Positions 36,440 through 45,764 of a stretch of DNA of 64,000 nt are shown here, piece after piece (the stretch's first letter is position 1; every line of letters starts with the position of its first letter). The notes beneath the pieces were generated by a model. It had not been told where the DNA came from, did not search any database, and saw only the letters and a program-made list of their open reading frames with translations. The DNA lies in contig NZ_JACRSZ010000010.1 in assembly GCF_014385005.1 (NCBI RefSeq), positions 1 through 64,000 on the forward strand, written 5' to 3'. The position numbers were made by a program, and so were the translations under genes. This DNA comes from Jingyaoa shaoxingensis (GTDB taxonomy: Bacteria > Bacillota > Clostridia > Lachnospirales > Lachnospiraceae).

Positions 36440-37123
36440 CTAGCTTTCCTTACTTTCTTCTTTTCTGTCTGCGCAGGATGAGCCACAGCCGCAGCAGTCT
36501 CCGTCGCATCCTTCTACTTTCTTATTGGCTGCATTCTTGATATTCAGTCCGTTCAGGATCGCAATCAGTGTACCAAGTACGATAAAGGCTCCCGGTGCTC
36601 TTACGAAGATCGCAATCGGCTGATAAGCAGATGGCATTACCTGGAAACCAAAGATGGTTCCTGCACCGATCAGCTCACGGAATAAAGCAATCAGAGTCAG
36701 GGCAATGGTAAATCCAAGCCCCATACCAATACCGTCGCAGGCTGCCAGAATCGGAGTGGCTTTGGAAGCATACGCTTCGGCACGTCCCAGAATGATACAG
36801 TTTACTACGATCAGCGGAATATACAATCCCAGTGACTCATACAAGGATGGAATAAATGCCTGAAGAAGCAGCTGTACTACCGTTACCAGCGTTGCAATAA
36901 CAACAATATATGCCGGAATTCTTACTTTATCCGGGATCACATTTCTCAATGCTGAAATCAACAAGTTGGACAGGATCAGAACTGCCATGGTAGACAATCC
37001 CATTCCCAGACCGTTCTTTACTGACGTGGTAACCGCCAGTGTCGGACACATACCCAGTACGAGGATAAATGTCGGATTTTCTTTAATGATACCGTTTAAA
37101 ATTCGCTCTTTATATGAATTCAT
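36440..37123 (-). CDS. rnfE: Rnf complex subunit RnfE with Cys-rich tail
   Basis: Membrane subunit paired with RnfA, 227 residues, with LGMCPTLAVTTSVKNGLGMG at the start and VNCIILGRAEAYASK midway. I chose the ATG at 37123, 8 bases after AAAGGAGG; the GTG at 37132 is too close. The C-terminus ends in an unusual cysteine-rich tail (GCDGDCCGCGSSC) followed by charged residues, which might bind a metal or be a low-complexity extension. Confidence 0.93.
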   Translation of the reverse strand: MNSYKERILNGIIKENPTFILVLGMCPTLAVTTSVKNGLGMGLSTMAVLILSNLLISALRNVIPDKVRIPAYIVVIATLVTVVQLLLQAFIPSLYESLGLYIPLIVVNCIILGRAEAYASKATPILAACDGIGMGLGFTIALTLIALFRELIGAGTIFGFQVMPSAYQPIAIFVRAPGAFIVLGTLIAILNGLNIKNAANKKVEGCDGDCCGCGSSCADRKEESKES

Positions 37124-37137
37124 CACTCGCACCTCCT

Positions 37138-38700
37138 TTACTCTGCGGCACTGCCAATTAAGTACAGTGCTGCATTCATTGCATTTGTTACAGCGGTGGA
37201 AGTAATGGTAGCACCACTGAGTGCCTGTATATCATTGTCTCCGGAAGCTCCGTCTTTTACAAGATTAAAGGAACCTTCTTTGCCAATAAACTGATCCATA
37301 AACTCTGGATTCTGTGCGTTCATACCAAGACCTGCCGTTTCATTGATGGTCAGGAATTCCATTCCGGTTACTTTCTTGTCTTCAGAAACACCAACGGTAA
37401 TGGTAATGTCTCCGCCAAATCCATCTTTGGATGTTACGTTTACAACATAACCTGCTGCATTTCCGGATGCATCTACACCCTGATATACGCTTTCAAATAC
37501 GATGTTGCCATAAGTACCATTGGAAATATCACTGTCAGAAGTCATCAGTTCCTCTGCTTTTGTCTCCAGATCATCAGATTCCTGGAAATCTGCCGCGTCC
37601 GGACAAACAGATACATAAGCTGCAATTGCTGCTGCTTCTTCTGCCTTCTGGATCGGTCCCTTTGTCATCTCATAAGCTGCTCCAAGAGCAAGACCTGCAA
37701 CCAGGGTAATTACCAGAAGAGAAATAGCAGGCTTGTATGTCTTAATAGAAACACCTGATCCTTCTTTATTCATTGCATTACTCTCGTAACCGAATGCAGT
37801 CGGCATAGTGACTCTCTCAATCAGTGGAACCAGGAGGTTACTGATGATGATTGCATAGGATACTCCTTCTGCGGAAGCACCATATGTACGGAAAATACCG
37901 GTCAGTACACCAAGCAGGACTGCGTATAATACTTTTCCTTTTTCTGTTATCGGGCTGGTCACATAGTCAGTTGCCATAAAGATTGCTCCAAGAAGAAGAC
38001 CACCGGAACAGATCTCAGATGCCACGAATACAGGTGAAAAGCCATGACCGCCAAAAATGAACTCAAATACTGCAAAAGATACTACATACAGTACCGGAAT
38101 CTCCCAGGTAATGACCTTTCTGATCAGCAGATAAGCACCACCGATTAACAGTGCCAGTGCAGATACTTCTCCGATGGTTCCGTGGGTAAAGCCAAGGAAG
38201 GCATTCATCAGACTGGTGCTGCCTTCTGAGGAAAGTTCTACCAGCGGTGTCGCACCTGACACACCATCTACTGTGAAATCACTCATAAGCGAGGTAAAGG
38301 AAATCAGCAGGAAACATCTTGCTCCCAGTGCCGGGTTCATGAAGTTCTGGCCAATTCCGCCGAAAAACTGTTTTACAAAAATAATAGCAAAGATACTGCC
38401 AAGCGCCGGAACCCATAACGGGATCTCAGGTGGCATGTTCATACCGATCAGAAGACCTGTCACCAGAGCACTTCCATCTGTAATGGTTACCTTCTGGCCT
38501 GTAATTTTCTGAAATGCATATTCTGATACAATTGCTACTGCTACGGAAACAAGCAATACCAGAAGTGCATGGATTCCAAAATGATATACTCCAAATGCGG
38601 ATGCCGGAATCAGAGCAAGCGCCACATCTAACATAATACTTCTTGTCGTCTCTCCACTGCGGACATGCGGTGAGGAAGACACATTAAAAAAACCGTTCAC
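37138..38700 (-). CDS. rnfD: fused Rnf subunits RnfD-RnfG
   Basis: One 520-residue ORF carries RnfD followed by RnfG, normally two proteins. Residues 1-315 are RnfD: membrane helices plus DGVSGAT (Thr151), the covalent-FMN motif. A hydrophobic helix (about 327-347) then anchors an FMN_bind domain to residue 520 with its own SGAT motif at about 495-498. No stop or start is visible between them. The start is GTG with AGGAGG upstream. The fusion would fix the two flavin subunits at 1:1. Confidence 0.92.
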   Translation of the reverse strand: MNGFFNVSSSPHVRSGETTRSIMLDVALALIPASAFGVYHFGIHALLVLLVSVAVAIVSEYAFQKITGQKVTITDGSALVTGLLIGMNMPPEIPLWVPALGSIFAIIFVKQFFGGIGQNFMNPALGARCFLLISFTSLMSDFTVDGVSGATPLVELSSEGSTSLMNAFLGFTHGTIGEVSALALLIGGAYLLIRKVITWEIPVLYVVSFAVFEFIFGGHGFSPVFVASEICSGGLLLGAIFMATDYVTSPITEKGKVLYAVLLGVLTGIFRTYGASAEGVSYAIIISNLLVPLIERVTMPTAFGYESNAMNKEGSGVSIKTYKPAISLLVITLVAGLALGAAYEMTKGPIQKAEEAAAIAAYVSVCPDAADFQESDDLETKAEELMTSDSDISNGTYGNIVFESVYQGVDASGNAAGYVVNVTSKDGFGGDITITVGVSEDKKVTGMEFLTINETAGLGMNAQNPEFMDQFIGKEGSFNLVKDGASGDNDIQALSGATITSTAVTNAMNAALYLIGSAAE

Positions 38701-38711
38701 AATTCTTCCTC

Positions 38712-40037
38712 CTATTTCTTCTTTCTTCTTTCCGCCGCTACAGCCTGACGCATCTGCTTAAATGCCTGTGTCAGAGGGCGCTTGGCCGGGCAGATAAATG
38801 TGCAGCATCCGCATTCACAGCATTCCATACCATTCAGGGCAGTAAAACGTTCCATGTCATAATGCTGTGCTGCTTCCATCAGCTTCTGTGGAATAACATG
38901 AGACGGACAGACCTGAGCGCATTTGCCACAACGGATACATGCACTTTCTTCATACTTCTCTACTTCATCTTCCATGAAACAGGTCAGTGCAGATGAGGTC
39001 TTCATAACCGGAACATCAATGGTTGATAATGCCATTCCCATCATAGGACCACCAGAGATCACTTTCTTCACTCCGTCCTTTAATCCACCGGATGCCTCCA
39101 CAAGTTCCGCATAGGAAGTTCCGATCTTCACATTGTAGTTACCCGGCTGATTGACACCATTTCCTGTCACAGTAAAGATTCTGCGCATCAATGGTGTGGT
39201 CTCACAGACAGCCATATGGATTGCAATTACCGTATCCACATTATCTACAATACATCCTGCGTCTGCCGGAAGCTTGGTGGAATTGATCTTTCTTCCTGTC
39301 ACCGCATAAATCAGGTTACGTTCTGCACCTTGTGGATACTTGGTCTGCAATGTACGTACTTCGATGCGGTCCTCATTCTTCACCAGTTCTTCCAGATTCT
39401 TAATTCCGGTTGGCTTGTTCGCTTCTACTGCAATGACACCTTTGGCATTGTCAAAAAGCTGAAGCATAACCTTCAGACCGCTGACGATATGCTGTGGACA
39501 TTCCAGCATCATACGGTAGTCACTGGTCAGGTACGGTTCGCACTCTGCACCGTTTACAATAATGTAATCAATGGCATCCGGATCCTTCGGCATCAGCTTG
39601 ACATGTGTCGGAAATCCTGCACCTCCCAAACCTACGATACCGGCAGCCTTTACTGCATCAATAATCTCGGTCTTGGACATCTTGGTGTAATCACGGTACT
39701 GTCCCATACCTTCCACAGGGGTGTAGTTTCCGTCGTTCTCCACAATAATAGACGGTACTTTTGCACCTGATACTGTCAGTCTCGGCTCAATGGCCTTTAC
39801 TTTTCCCGAAACAGAACTTACAATATTCGCTGATACGAATCCACCTGCTTCCGCTATCGTCTGGCCCATAAGAACTGTATCGTTCTTTTTGACAATTGGC
39901 TTAGATGGGGCACCGATACCCTGTGAAAGCGGATATACCAGTTCTCCCTTCGGGAGATAAGTCTGAACCGGACAGTCTTTTGTGAGCTTCTTGCCATCAT
40001 CTGGATGGACACCGCCCTTGAATGTTGGTAGTTTCAT
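38712..40037 (-). CDS. rnfC: Rnf complex subunit RnfC
   Basis: The NADH-side subunit with FMN/NAD-binding Complex1_51K-like fold (GLGGAGFPTHVKLMP near residue 140) and two [4Fe-4S] motifs (CIRCGKCAQVCP, CCECGCCTFICP) near the C-terminus. It has 441 residues from the ATG at 40037, 10 bases after AAGGAG; the ATG at 40046 overlaps that site. It is the first gene of the operon. Confidence 0.94.
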   Translation of the reverse strand: MKLPTFKGGVHPDDGKKLTKDCPVQTYLPKGELVYPLSQGIGAPSKPIVKKNDTVLMGQTIAEAGGFVSANIVSSVSGKVKAIEPRLTVSGAKVPSIIVENDGNYTPVEGMGQYRDYTKMSKTEIIDAVKAAGIVGLGGAGFPTHVKLMPKDPDAIDYIIVNGAECEPYLTSDYRMMLECPQHIVSGLKVMLQLFDNAKGVIAVEANKPTGIKNLEELVKNEDRIEVRTLQTKYPQGAERNLIYAVTGRKINSTKLPADAGCIVDNVDTVIAIHMAVCETTPLMRRIFTVTGNGVNQPGNYNVKIGTSYAELVEASGGLKDGVKKVISGGPMMGMALSTIDVPVMKTSSALTCFMEDEVEKYEESACIRCGKCAQVCPSHVIPQKLMEAAQHYDMERFTALNGMECCECGCCTFICPAKRPLTQAFKQMRQAVAAERRKKK

Positions 40038-40086
40038 GCTTTCCATTCTCCTTATCTTTTTAGCTGTTTAAAAGCTCTCTGGTAAT

Positions 40087-40115
40087 ATAATAATCTCTTT
40101 TGTCGTCGTTTTCAA
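40087..40115 (-). promoter_or_regulatory. rnf operon promoter
   Basis: -35 TTGAAA, 17-base spacer, -10 TATTAT on the minus strand, about 45 bases before rnfC. Upstream at 40116-40168 lie three spaced copies of (G/C)ACAAAAA, which may be chance A+T-rich sequence. Confidence 0.7.
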
Positions 40116-40168
40116 CAATTTATTTTTTGTGACTGGTTAATTTTTTGTCATATATTGATACCTTTTTG

Positions 40169-40672
40169 TCAACTTTTGATGATTCTGCTTCGAATCTGTC
40201 CCCCAATTATACCGATAATCCCGCCAGTTATGCACCCTGCGGTCAACAACACCGGCATATACGTAAATACCGCTCCATTTTCCAAAATGACAGATGCCAT
40301 CAATAATTGTCCTACATTATGTGCAATCCCACCGGCTATACTGACCCCTGTCGGCACCAGAAACTCCTTTTTCTGGCAAATCCACATGACCAGAAAGCTT
40401 AAAATTCCTCCTGCCATACTGTACAGAAAAGCAGATCCATTTCCAAATGTGATACTGACCAGAATAATTCTTACCATAGAAATCAGAAATGCTTCTCCTG
40501 CGCTCATAGAATACAGTGCAAAAAATACTACCAGATTGGCAAGTCCCGGTTTGACTCCCGGTATACCAACCGGCAAAGGAATCAGAACTTCTATATAACT
40601 TAGTATCATGGCAAGTGCCACCAGCACTCCATACAGTGCAGCTTTCTGTGCTGGAGTTTTTTTCTTTTTCAT
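40169..40672 (-). CDS. Gx transporter family membrane protein (heptaprenyl diphosphate synthase component I-like)
   Basis: The 167-residue protein has four to five hydrophobic helices and the conserved IPLPVGIPGVKPGLANL motif of the Hpre_diP_synt_I / Gx family. Such proteins resemble ECF-type substrate-binding subunits; a direct role in prenyl synthesis is doubtful. AAAGGAG precedes the ATG. The -10-like TATAAT lies just after the preceding terminator (near 40697-40702), with no clear -35. Confidence 0.82.
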   Translation of the reverse strand: MKKKKTPAQKAALYGVLVALAMILSYIEVLIPLPVGIPGVKPGLANLVVFFALYSMSAGEAFLISMVRIILVSITFGNGSAFLYSMAGGILSFLVMWICQKKEFLVPTGVSIAGGIAHNVGQLLMASVILENGAVFTYMPVLLTAGCITGGIIGIIGGQIRSRIIKS

Positions 40673-40703
40673 GTATTTGCTCCTTTTTACAATTTATTAT
40701 ACA

Positions 40704-40731
40704 AAACAGCGTGGTCATTTTGACCACGCTG
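40704..40731 (-). terminator. terminator after the XRE gene
   Basis: Perfect 11-base stem CAGCGTGGTCA / TGACCACGCTG with a 2-base separation, followed by TTTTG on the minus strand. Confidence 0.8.
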
Positions 40732-40773
40732 CAATCGTAACATAATTTTTACTATAGGGCAACTCTGCTGCTT

Positions 40774-41013
40774 TTATCCCTGCTCTGCTTTCCGTCTCGG
40801 ATAGCGCTTCGGGACATCCGTTCTCTCCAACAGATAATCCACACTTACATTATGAAAATCTGCAATCTGTACTAAAATGTCCAGTGGCATCATACTGTCC
40901 GCATTTTCATATCTGCTGTACGTGCGCTGATTGATATTCAGCTTCTCCGCCATCTGCGTCTGATTCATGTCTTTATCTTCCCGCAGATTCCTTATTCTTT
41001 GGTACTTTCTCAT
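40774..41013 (-). CDS. XRE-family helix-turn-helix regulator
   Basis: A 79-residue Cro/CI-type protein with a complete HTH_3 domain (IRNLREDKDMNQTQMAEKLN and QRTYSRYENADSMMPLDILV). AGGAGG precedes the ATG. It has no partner effector domain and no obvious target operator here. Confidence 0.88.
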   Translation of the reverse strand: MRKYQRIRNLREDKDMNQTQMAEKLNINQRTYSRYENADSMMPLDILVQIADFHNVSVDYLLERTDVPKRYPRRKAEQG

Positions 41014-41140
41014 ATGACTGCCTCCTGTACCAATTATAGAGCAGTCATATTTTCGCCCATGTTTTTAGTCATATATCGACTATTTCTCTTTTTTCCCAGC
41101 CGTATCTTTTCTTTGCATTTATAGATACAAAATCCATGCT

Positions 41141-41172
41141 CTTCGCGGGGCAGTGAATTCTGAATCGTTACT
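41141..41172 (+). repeat. dispersed repeat, degenerate half copy C
   Basis: CTTCGCGGGGCAGTGAATTC followed by TGAATCGTTAC parallels the right half of copy A (CTTCACAGGACAGTGGGTTC, TGAACAGTTAT). The left arm is degraded. It follows the LCP gene stop. Confidence 0.35.
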
Positions 41173-41179
41173 TCTATTC

Positions 41180-42217
41180 TTACTCAATGCCTGTTACAGA
41201 CCTAATCTCACCGCTGATCTCCTGCACAGCTTCTGACGGTATATAGTCTTTACTTCCATATAAGTAGGAATGAAGCTGTCTGACATTTTCTGCCAGATCT
41301 ACTGCCACCACGCAGTCACTGTTGTTGATATCCATTGTCTTCTTATCAAATGGAAATCCCACAGTCTCATCCATGGTATATTTTCCAATTCCTGTTACCA
41401 GCTTTGCCATATCTGTAATAGATAAGCTGGTGGAAACCATTGGCAGAATCGTGTCGATCATTTCATTTAACTGAATAAGATCGCAATCCTGCGCTTTCTT
41501 CATCACCTGTTCCAGCACGGTTCGCTGTCGCTCTGTTCTCTCATAGTCCAGACCGATATATCGGATACGGCTGTACGCCAGTGCCTGCATACCATTCAAA
41601 TGCTGCATTCCTGGTCCCGGTACATCCTCACATTCCTGTTCCAGGACTTCTCTTTCTTCCACAAGATATCCGTTCAACCAGACTACTTCCCCTTCTGACA
41701 GGGTAATGTCTACACCTCCGAACATATCTACCAGTTCCACCAGTGCCTGAAAATTCACCGTCACATAGTCTGTAATGTTCAGATCCAGGTTCTTATTCAG
41801 CATACTGATAGACTGCTGTGCCCCGCCGATGGAATATACTTCTGTACACTTACGATATTCACCGTCTGTGGTATCCAGATAGGTATCTCTGTATACAGAT
41901 GCCAGATGTACTTCTTTTGTTTCATTATTAATACTGCAAACCATAATGGTATCACTGTTCGCCCCTGATTCCAGCGCACCTATACGTGAATCTACCCCAA
42001 ACAATGCCAGTGTTGTATAATTCTTCATCCGATTCCATTCATCTTCCGGTATATCTGTATTTACCACAAGTTGATCTTCCTGTATGGTTGTCTTCGTAAT
42101 CTGCGTGTATTTGTATGCAAGAAACAATACAAGTGCCAGTATCGTCAGCACCAGTATCTCAAACAGGAACTTGATCCAGCGCAATCTTTTTTTCTTTCTT
42201 TTCTTCTTTTTGCTCAT
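41180..42217 (-). CDS. LytR-CpsA-Psr (LCP) family cell-wall glycopolymer ligase
   Basis: Membrane enzyme family that attaches wall teichoic acid or capsule polymers to peptidoglycan. It has 345 residues from the ATG at 42217, with AAAGGG upstream; the longer ORF's earlier ATG lies ahead of the likely transcription start. A basic N-terminus (KKKKRKKKRLR) and one transmembrane helix precede an extracellular LCP domain with LFGVDSR, SDTIMVCSIN, SVYRDTYL and RIRYIGLDYERTERQR motifs. Confidence 0.92.
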   Translation of the reverse strand: MSKKKKRKKKRLRWIKFLFEILVLTILALVLFLAYKYTQITKTTIQEDQLVVNTDIPEDEWNRMKNYTTLALFGVDSRIGALESGANSDTIMVCSINNETKEVHLASVYRDTYLDTTDGEYRKCTEVYSIGGAQQSISMLNKNLDLNITDYVTVNFQALVELVDMFGGVDITLSEGEVVWLNGYLVEEREVLEQECEDVPGPGMQHLNGMQALAYSRIRYIGLDYERTERQRTVLEQVMKKAQDCDLIQLNEMIDTILPMVSTSLSITDMAKLVTGIGKYTMDETVGFPFDKKTMDINNSDCVVAVDLAENVRQLHSYLYGSKDYIPSEAVQEISGEIRSVTGIE

Positions 42218-42249
42218 ATGCACCCTTTCCCATATAATGAACTGATGGT

Positions 42250-42274
42250 AAAATACCTGCGTCAGACGCAGGTA
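42250..42274 (-). promoter_or_regulatory. terminator-like hairpin in LCP leader
   Basis: Stem TACCTGCGTC / GACGCAGGTA followed by TTTTACC on the minus strand, between the LCP promoter and its start codon. It begins within about 10 bases of the predicted transcript start, so it could stabilise the 5' end or attenuate. Confidence 0.5.
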
Positions 42275-42286
42275 CATAATATTATC

Positions 42287-42315
42287 AGTATAGCATATCT
42301 GCTTTATTTCCTCAA
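42287..42315 (-). promoter_or_regulatory. LCP gene promoter
   Basis: -35 TTGAGG, 17-base spacer, -10 TATACT on the minus strand. Confidence 0.65.
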
Positions 42316-42322
42316 TAAACAC

Positions 42323-42350
42323 TTGCATTTTTCAAATTATCAGTTACAAT
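42323..42350 (+). promoter_or_regulatory. ABC-F gene promoter
   Basis: -35 TTGCAT, 16-base spacer, -10 TACAAT on the plus strand, about 45 bases before the start codon and divergent from the LCP promoter. Confidence 0.5.
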
Positions 42351-42397
42351 ACACTATGAGACTTATTGGATAGTTATTATAGGTTAAGGAGAATTTT

Positions 42398-44035
42398 ATG
42401 ATCAGTGCAAATAATGTGACACTGCGTATTGGTAAAAAAGCATTATTCGAAGATGTGAATATCAAATTTACCGAAGGCAACTGTTATGGTCTGATCGGTG
42501 CCAACGGTGCCGGCAAGTCCACATTTTTAAAAATTCTGTCCGGCGAACTGGACACTACCAACGGTGATATTGTGATTACACCGGGACAGCGTCTTTCCGT
42601 TCTGGAACAGAACCATTTCAAATATGATGAATATCCGGTTCTGGATACTGTCATTATGGGGAACCAGAGACTGTATGATATCATGAAAGAAAAAGAAGCC
42701 ATCTATGCCAAACCGGATTTTTCCGATGAGGACGGAATCCGTGCCAGCGAACTGGAAGGCGAATTTGCAGAGATGAACGGATGGGAAGCTGAATCTGATG
42801 CGGCCCAGCTCTTAAATGGTCTGGGGATTGATACAGAACTTCATTACTCTATCATGAAAGACTTAAGCGGTAGTGAAAAAGTCAAGGTTCTGCTGGCCAG
42901 AGCCCTGTTCGGTAATCCTGATATTCTGCTTCTGGACGAGCCGACCAACCACCTGGATCTGGCTGCTATCGAATGGCTGGAAGAATTCCTGATTAACTTT
43001 AACAATACCGTTATCGTGGTATCCCATGACCGTTACTTCCTGAATAAGGTATGTACCCATACCGCTGATATCGACTATGGCAAGATTCAGCTCTACGCCG
43101 GCAACTACGACTTCTGGTATGAGTCCAGTCAGCTGATGATTAAACAGATGAAAGAAGCCAACAAGAAGAAGGAAGAAAAGATCAAGGAACTGCAGGAATT
43201 TATTTCCCGATTCAGTGCCAATGCTTCCAAATCCAAACAGGCTACTTCCAGAAAACGTGCGCTGGAGAAAATCGAGCTGGATACGATCAAGCCATCCAGC
43301 CGTAAATACCCATATATTGATTTCCGTCCAAACCGTGAGATCGGTAATGAGGTTCTTGCTGTGGAAGGACTGACAAAGACAATTGATGGTGTAAAAGTTC
43401 TGGATAACCTGACCTTTACTGTTGGCCATGATGACAAGATCGCTCTGGTAGGTGGTAATGAGCTTGCCAAGACCGTTCTTCTTCAGATCCTGTCCGGTGA
43501 GATGGAACCGGATTCAGGAAGCTACAAATGGGGTGTTACTACAAGCCAGTCCTACTTCCCGAAGGATTACACCAAAGAATTCGATAATGATCTGATCATT
43601 GTAGACTGGCTGACCCAGTATTCTGAGATCAAAGATGCTACTTATGTACGTGGTTTCCTGGGACGTATGCTCTTCGCCGGCGATGACGGTGTGAAAAAGG
43701 TGAAAGTACTCTCCGGTGGTGAAAAGGTACGCTGCCTCCTCTCCAAGATGATGATCAGCGGCGCAAACGTCCTGCTCTTTGATGAGCCTACCAACCACCT
43801 GGATATGGAATCCATCACCGCATTAAACAACGGTATGATCAAGTTCCCTGGTGTGATTATCTTCACATCTCGTGACCACCAGATCGTTCAGACCACTGCC
43901 AACCGTATCATGGAGATCCTGCCAAACGGTTCCATGATCGACAAGATCACCACTTACGATGAATATCTGGCAAGTGATGAAATGGCAAGAAAACGTCAGG
44001 TATATACAGCCGATACTTCTGAAGATGATAACTAA
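42398..44035 (+). CDS. ABC-F family ATPase (YkpA/YbiT-like)
   Basis: Soluble protein with two ABC domains and no membrane part. Domain 1 has Walker A GANGAGKST and Walker B ILLLDEPTNHLDL. The linker (about 245-310) is charged and helical. In domain 2, Walker A is degenerate (VGGNELAKT) and the switch-loop His is replaced (TSRDHQ), while the signature VLSGGEKV and LLFDEPTNHLD remain. A degenerate second Walker A is a trait of the YkpA/YbiT branch, so this is not damage. ABC-F proteins act on ribosomes; specificity is unknown. AAGGAG precedes the ATG. Confidence 0.92.
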   Translation: MISANNVTLRIGKKALFEDVNIKFTEGNCYGLIGANGAGKSTFLKILSGELDTTNGDIVITPGQRLSVLEQNHFKYDEYPVLDTVIMGNQRLYDIMKEKEAIYAKPDFSDEDGIRASELEGEFAEMNGWEAESDAAQLLNGLGIDTELHYSIMKDLSGSEKVKVLLARALFGNPDILLLDEPTNHLDLAAIEWLEEFLINFNNTVIVVSHDRYFLNKVCTHTADIDYGKIQLYAGNYDFWYESSQLMIKQMKEANKKKEEKIKELQEFISRFSANASKSKQATSRKRALEKIELDTIKPSSRKYPYIDFRPNREIGNEVLAVEGLTKTIDGVKVLDNLTFTVGHDDKIALVGGNELAKTVLLQILSGEMEPDSGSYKWGVTTSQSYFPKDYTKEFDNDLIIVDWLTQYSEIKDATYVRGFLGRMLFAGDDGVKKVKVLSGGEKVRCLLSKMMISGANVLLFDEPTNHLDMESITALNNGMIKFPGVIIFTSRDHQIVQTTANRIMEILPNGSMIDKITTYDEYLASDEMARKRQVYTADTSEDDN

Positions 44036-44058
44036 GATTTTTTGATACATCTAAAAGC

Positions 44059-44099
44059 AAAAAATGAGATCTTCCTCTATAGGATGGATCTCATTTTTT
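44059..44099. terminator. bidirectional terminator
   Basis: Perfect 13-base inverted repeat AAAAAATGAGATC / GATCTCATTTTTT between the convergent ABC-F and oppA genes, with A/T tracts suited to both directions. Confidence 0.9.
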
Positions 44100-44119
44100 G
44101 TGTTCTTTGTACTTCTGTT

Positions 44120-45727
44120 CTACTGTGCCAGTGTTGCGAAACGATACATCGGTTCACCTTTGTCGTTGGTAGTCACATTGGAAATGCTTGGGTTAATCAG
44201 GCAGATGTATACCTGAGTTACAACCGGAATTACATAAAAGTTTTCACTTACCAGAATGTTCTGTGCTTCGTGCAGATACTGGTTACGTTCTGCCTGATCA
44301 TCTGTTGCATTGGAATTGGCAATTGCTTCATCAAATGCTGCATCAGCCACTCCATTGTAATTAGACGTGGAATCACTGGTATACAGGTTCAGGAAGTTAA
44401 TCGGATCATTGTAATCTGCAGTCCAGCTGTGACGGATCAGCTCATAATTACCATCTTTCTTATCCTGTGCATACACTTCGTCTTCTTCTCCCACCAGTTC
44501 AATGTTAATGTTCAGAACAGATTTTAACTGTGCCTGAATTGCCTGTGCCATCAGAGAATCTTTTTCGCTGTTCGGATATTTGTAAGTCAGTGTCGGGAAT
44601 CCATCTCCGTTCGGATAACCGGCTTCTGCCAGAAGTTCCTGTGCTTTCTCTGCATTTTCTTCAAACAGAGGATCCTGTTCATCTTTGAAATACTGGTCAC
44701 TGCTGTTAGAGAGCATATATTCTGCCACATAGTTTACAGACGGAATATAGTCAGAGCCGATTACATCACAAATCTGCTGACGGGACAGTGCAAGGGCAAT
44801 AGCTTCTCTTACCTGCTCATTGTCAAGCGGTGCCACACTTAAGTTCGGAAGCATGAATTTGGATGTCAGCATGGTCCAGATAAAGAGTCCATCTTCTTCT
44901 GTATACTGATCTTTCACATAATCCGGAAGACCGGTTACCACATCTACTTCTCCTGTCTGGTATGCGGAAAGAAGCGCTGTCTGGTCACTGATAAACTGAA
45001 CATTAATCTTATCCAGACTTACTTTATCTGCCTGATAGTAGTACGGATTCTTTACTACCGTATAGCCCACGCCATCTGTATAAGATTCCAGTGTAAATGC
45101 ACCGTTTCCGAGGGATGTTGCAGGATCCTGCCACCACACCTCATTCTCATTGGTTGCCGCTCCTTCTTTGGATGGATAAAATACTGGCATGGACATCATT
45201 TTCAGGAAATAACTGCATGGTGCATCCAGTGTAATTTCCAGTGTCTGGTCATCCACAGCCACCGCTTTCACAGCTTCCAGAGTGCCTTCTCCACTGTTAT
45301 ATTCTTCCGCTCCACTGATATTAAACAGCATATTCGCGTAAATCGCATTGCCGTTATTCGGATCCAGGGCACGGTCGATAGTATTCACAAAATCAGCTGC
45401 TGTTACATCGGATCCGTCACTCCACTGGTTTTCTCTTAAGTGGAAGGTCCATACCAGTCCGTCATCACTGGTATCCACACTTTCTGCTGATTCATAAATC
45501 AGATTGCCTTCACTGTCATAACTTACCAGTCCGTCTGTACAGAGCTTTGCATATTCTGTCCACATATCCAGGGCAAATCCTGCCGGATCCAGTCCGCCTG
45601 TGGAAGATACCGTCGCAATAGTGATCTCACCGCCCTGTGTGCTTTCTGCATCTGCCGCCAAAGTCCCTGCCGGCATGGTGCATACCATAGACGCTGCTGT
45701 GATGATACTGATCAGTCTTTTTTTCAT
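44120..45727 (-). CDS. oppA: oligopeptide ABC transporter substrate-binding protein (OppA-like)
   Basis: Family 5 solute-binding protein of 535 residues with the signature region (WSDGSDVTAADFVNTIDRAL near residue 105) and TLEITLDAPCSYFLKM. The signal peptide ends AGTLAADAES, a signal-peptidase-I-type site. A Cys occurs at position 16 but not in a standard lipobox, which is unusual for a Gram-positive binding protein. It is the last gene of oppBCDFA. Confidence 0.9.
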   Translation of the reverse strand: MKKRLISIITAASMVCTMPAGTLAADAESTQGGEITIATVSSTGGLDPAGFALDMWTEYAKLCTDGLVSYDSEGNLIYESAESVDTSDDGLVWTFHLRENQWSDGSDVTAADFVNTIDRALDPNNGNAIYANMLFNISGAEEYNSGEGTLEAVKAVAVDDQTLEITLDAPCSYFLKMMSMPVFYPSKEGAATNENEVWWQDPATSLGNGAFTLESYTDGVGYTVVKNPYYYQADKVSLDKINVQFISDQTALLSAYQTGEVDVVTGLPDYVKDQYTEEDGLFIWTMLTSKFMLPNLSVAPLDNEQVREAIALALSRQQICDVIGSDYIPSVNYVAEYMLSNSSDQYFKDEQDPLFEENAEKAQELLAEAGYPNGDGFPTLTYKYPNSEKDSLMAQAIQAQLKSVLNINIELVGEEDEVYAQDKKDGNYELIRHSWTADYNDPINFLNLYTSDSTSNYNGVADAAFDEAIANSNATDDQAERNQYLHEAQNILVSENFYVIPVVTQVYICLINPSISNVTTNDKGEPMYRFATLAQ

Positions 45728-45764
45728 ATTTTTTCTCCTTTATTTTCTCCCTCTTAAGGGTATT

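Noticed and set aside
40087..40170. Possible Rex operator before rnfC (text like TTAACCAGTCACAA)
   Set aside because: It does not form the expected inverted repeat, so it is not listed as a site.
42398..44035. Degenerate second Walker A (GGNELAKT) in the ABC-F protein as a sign of gene decay
   Set aside because: The same degeneracy is a known trait of the YkpA/YbiT branch, and the rest of the protein is intact.
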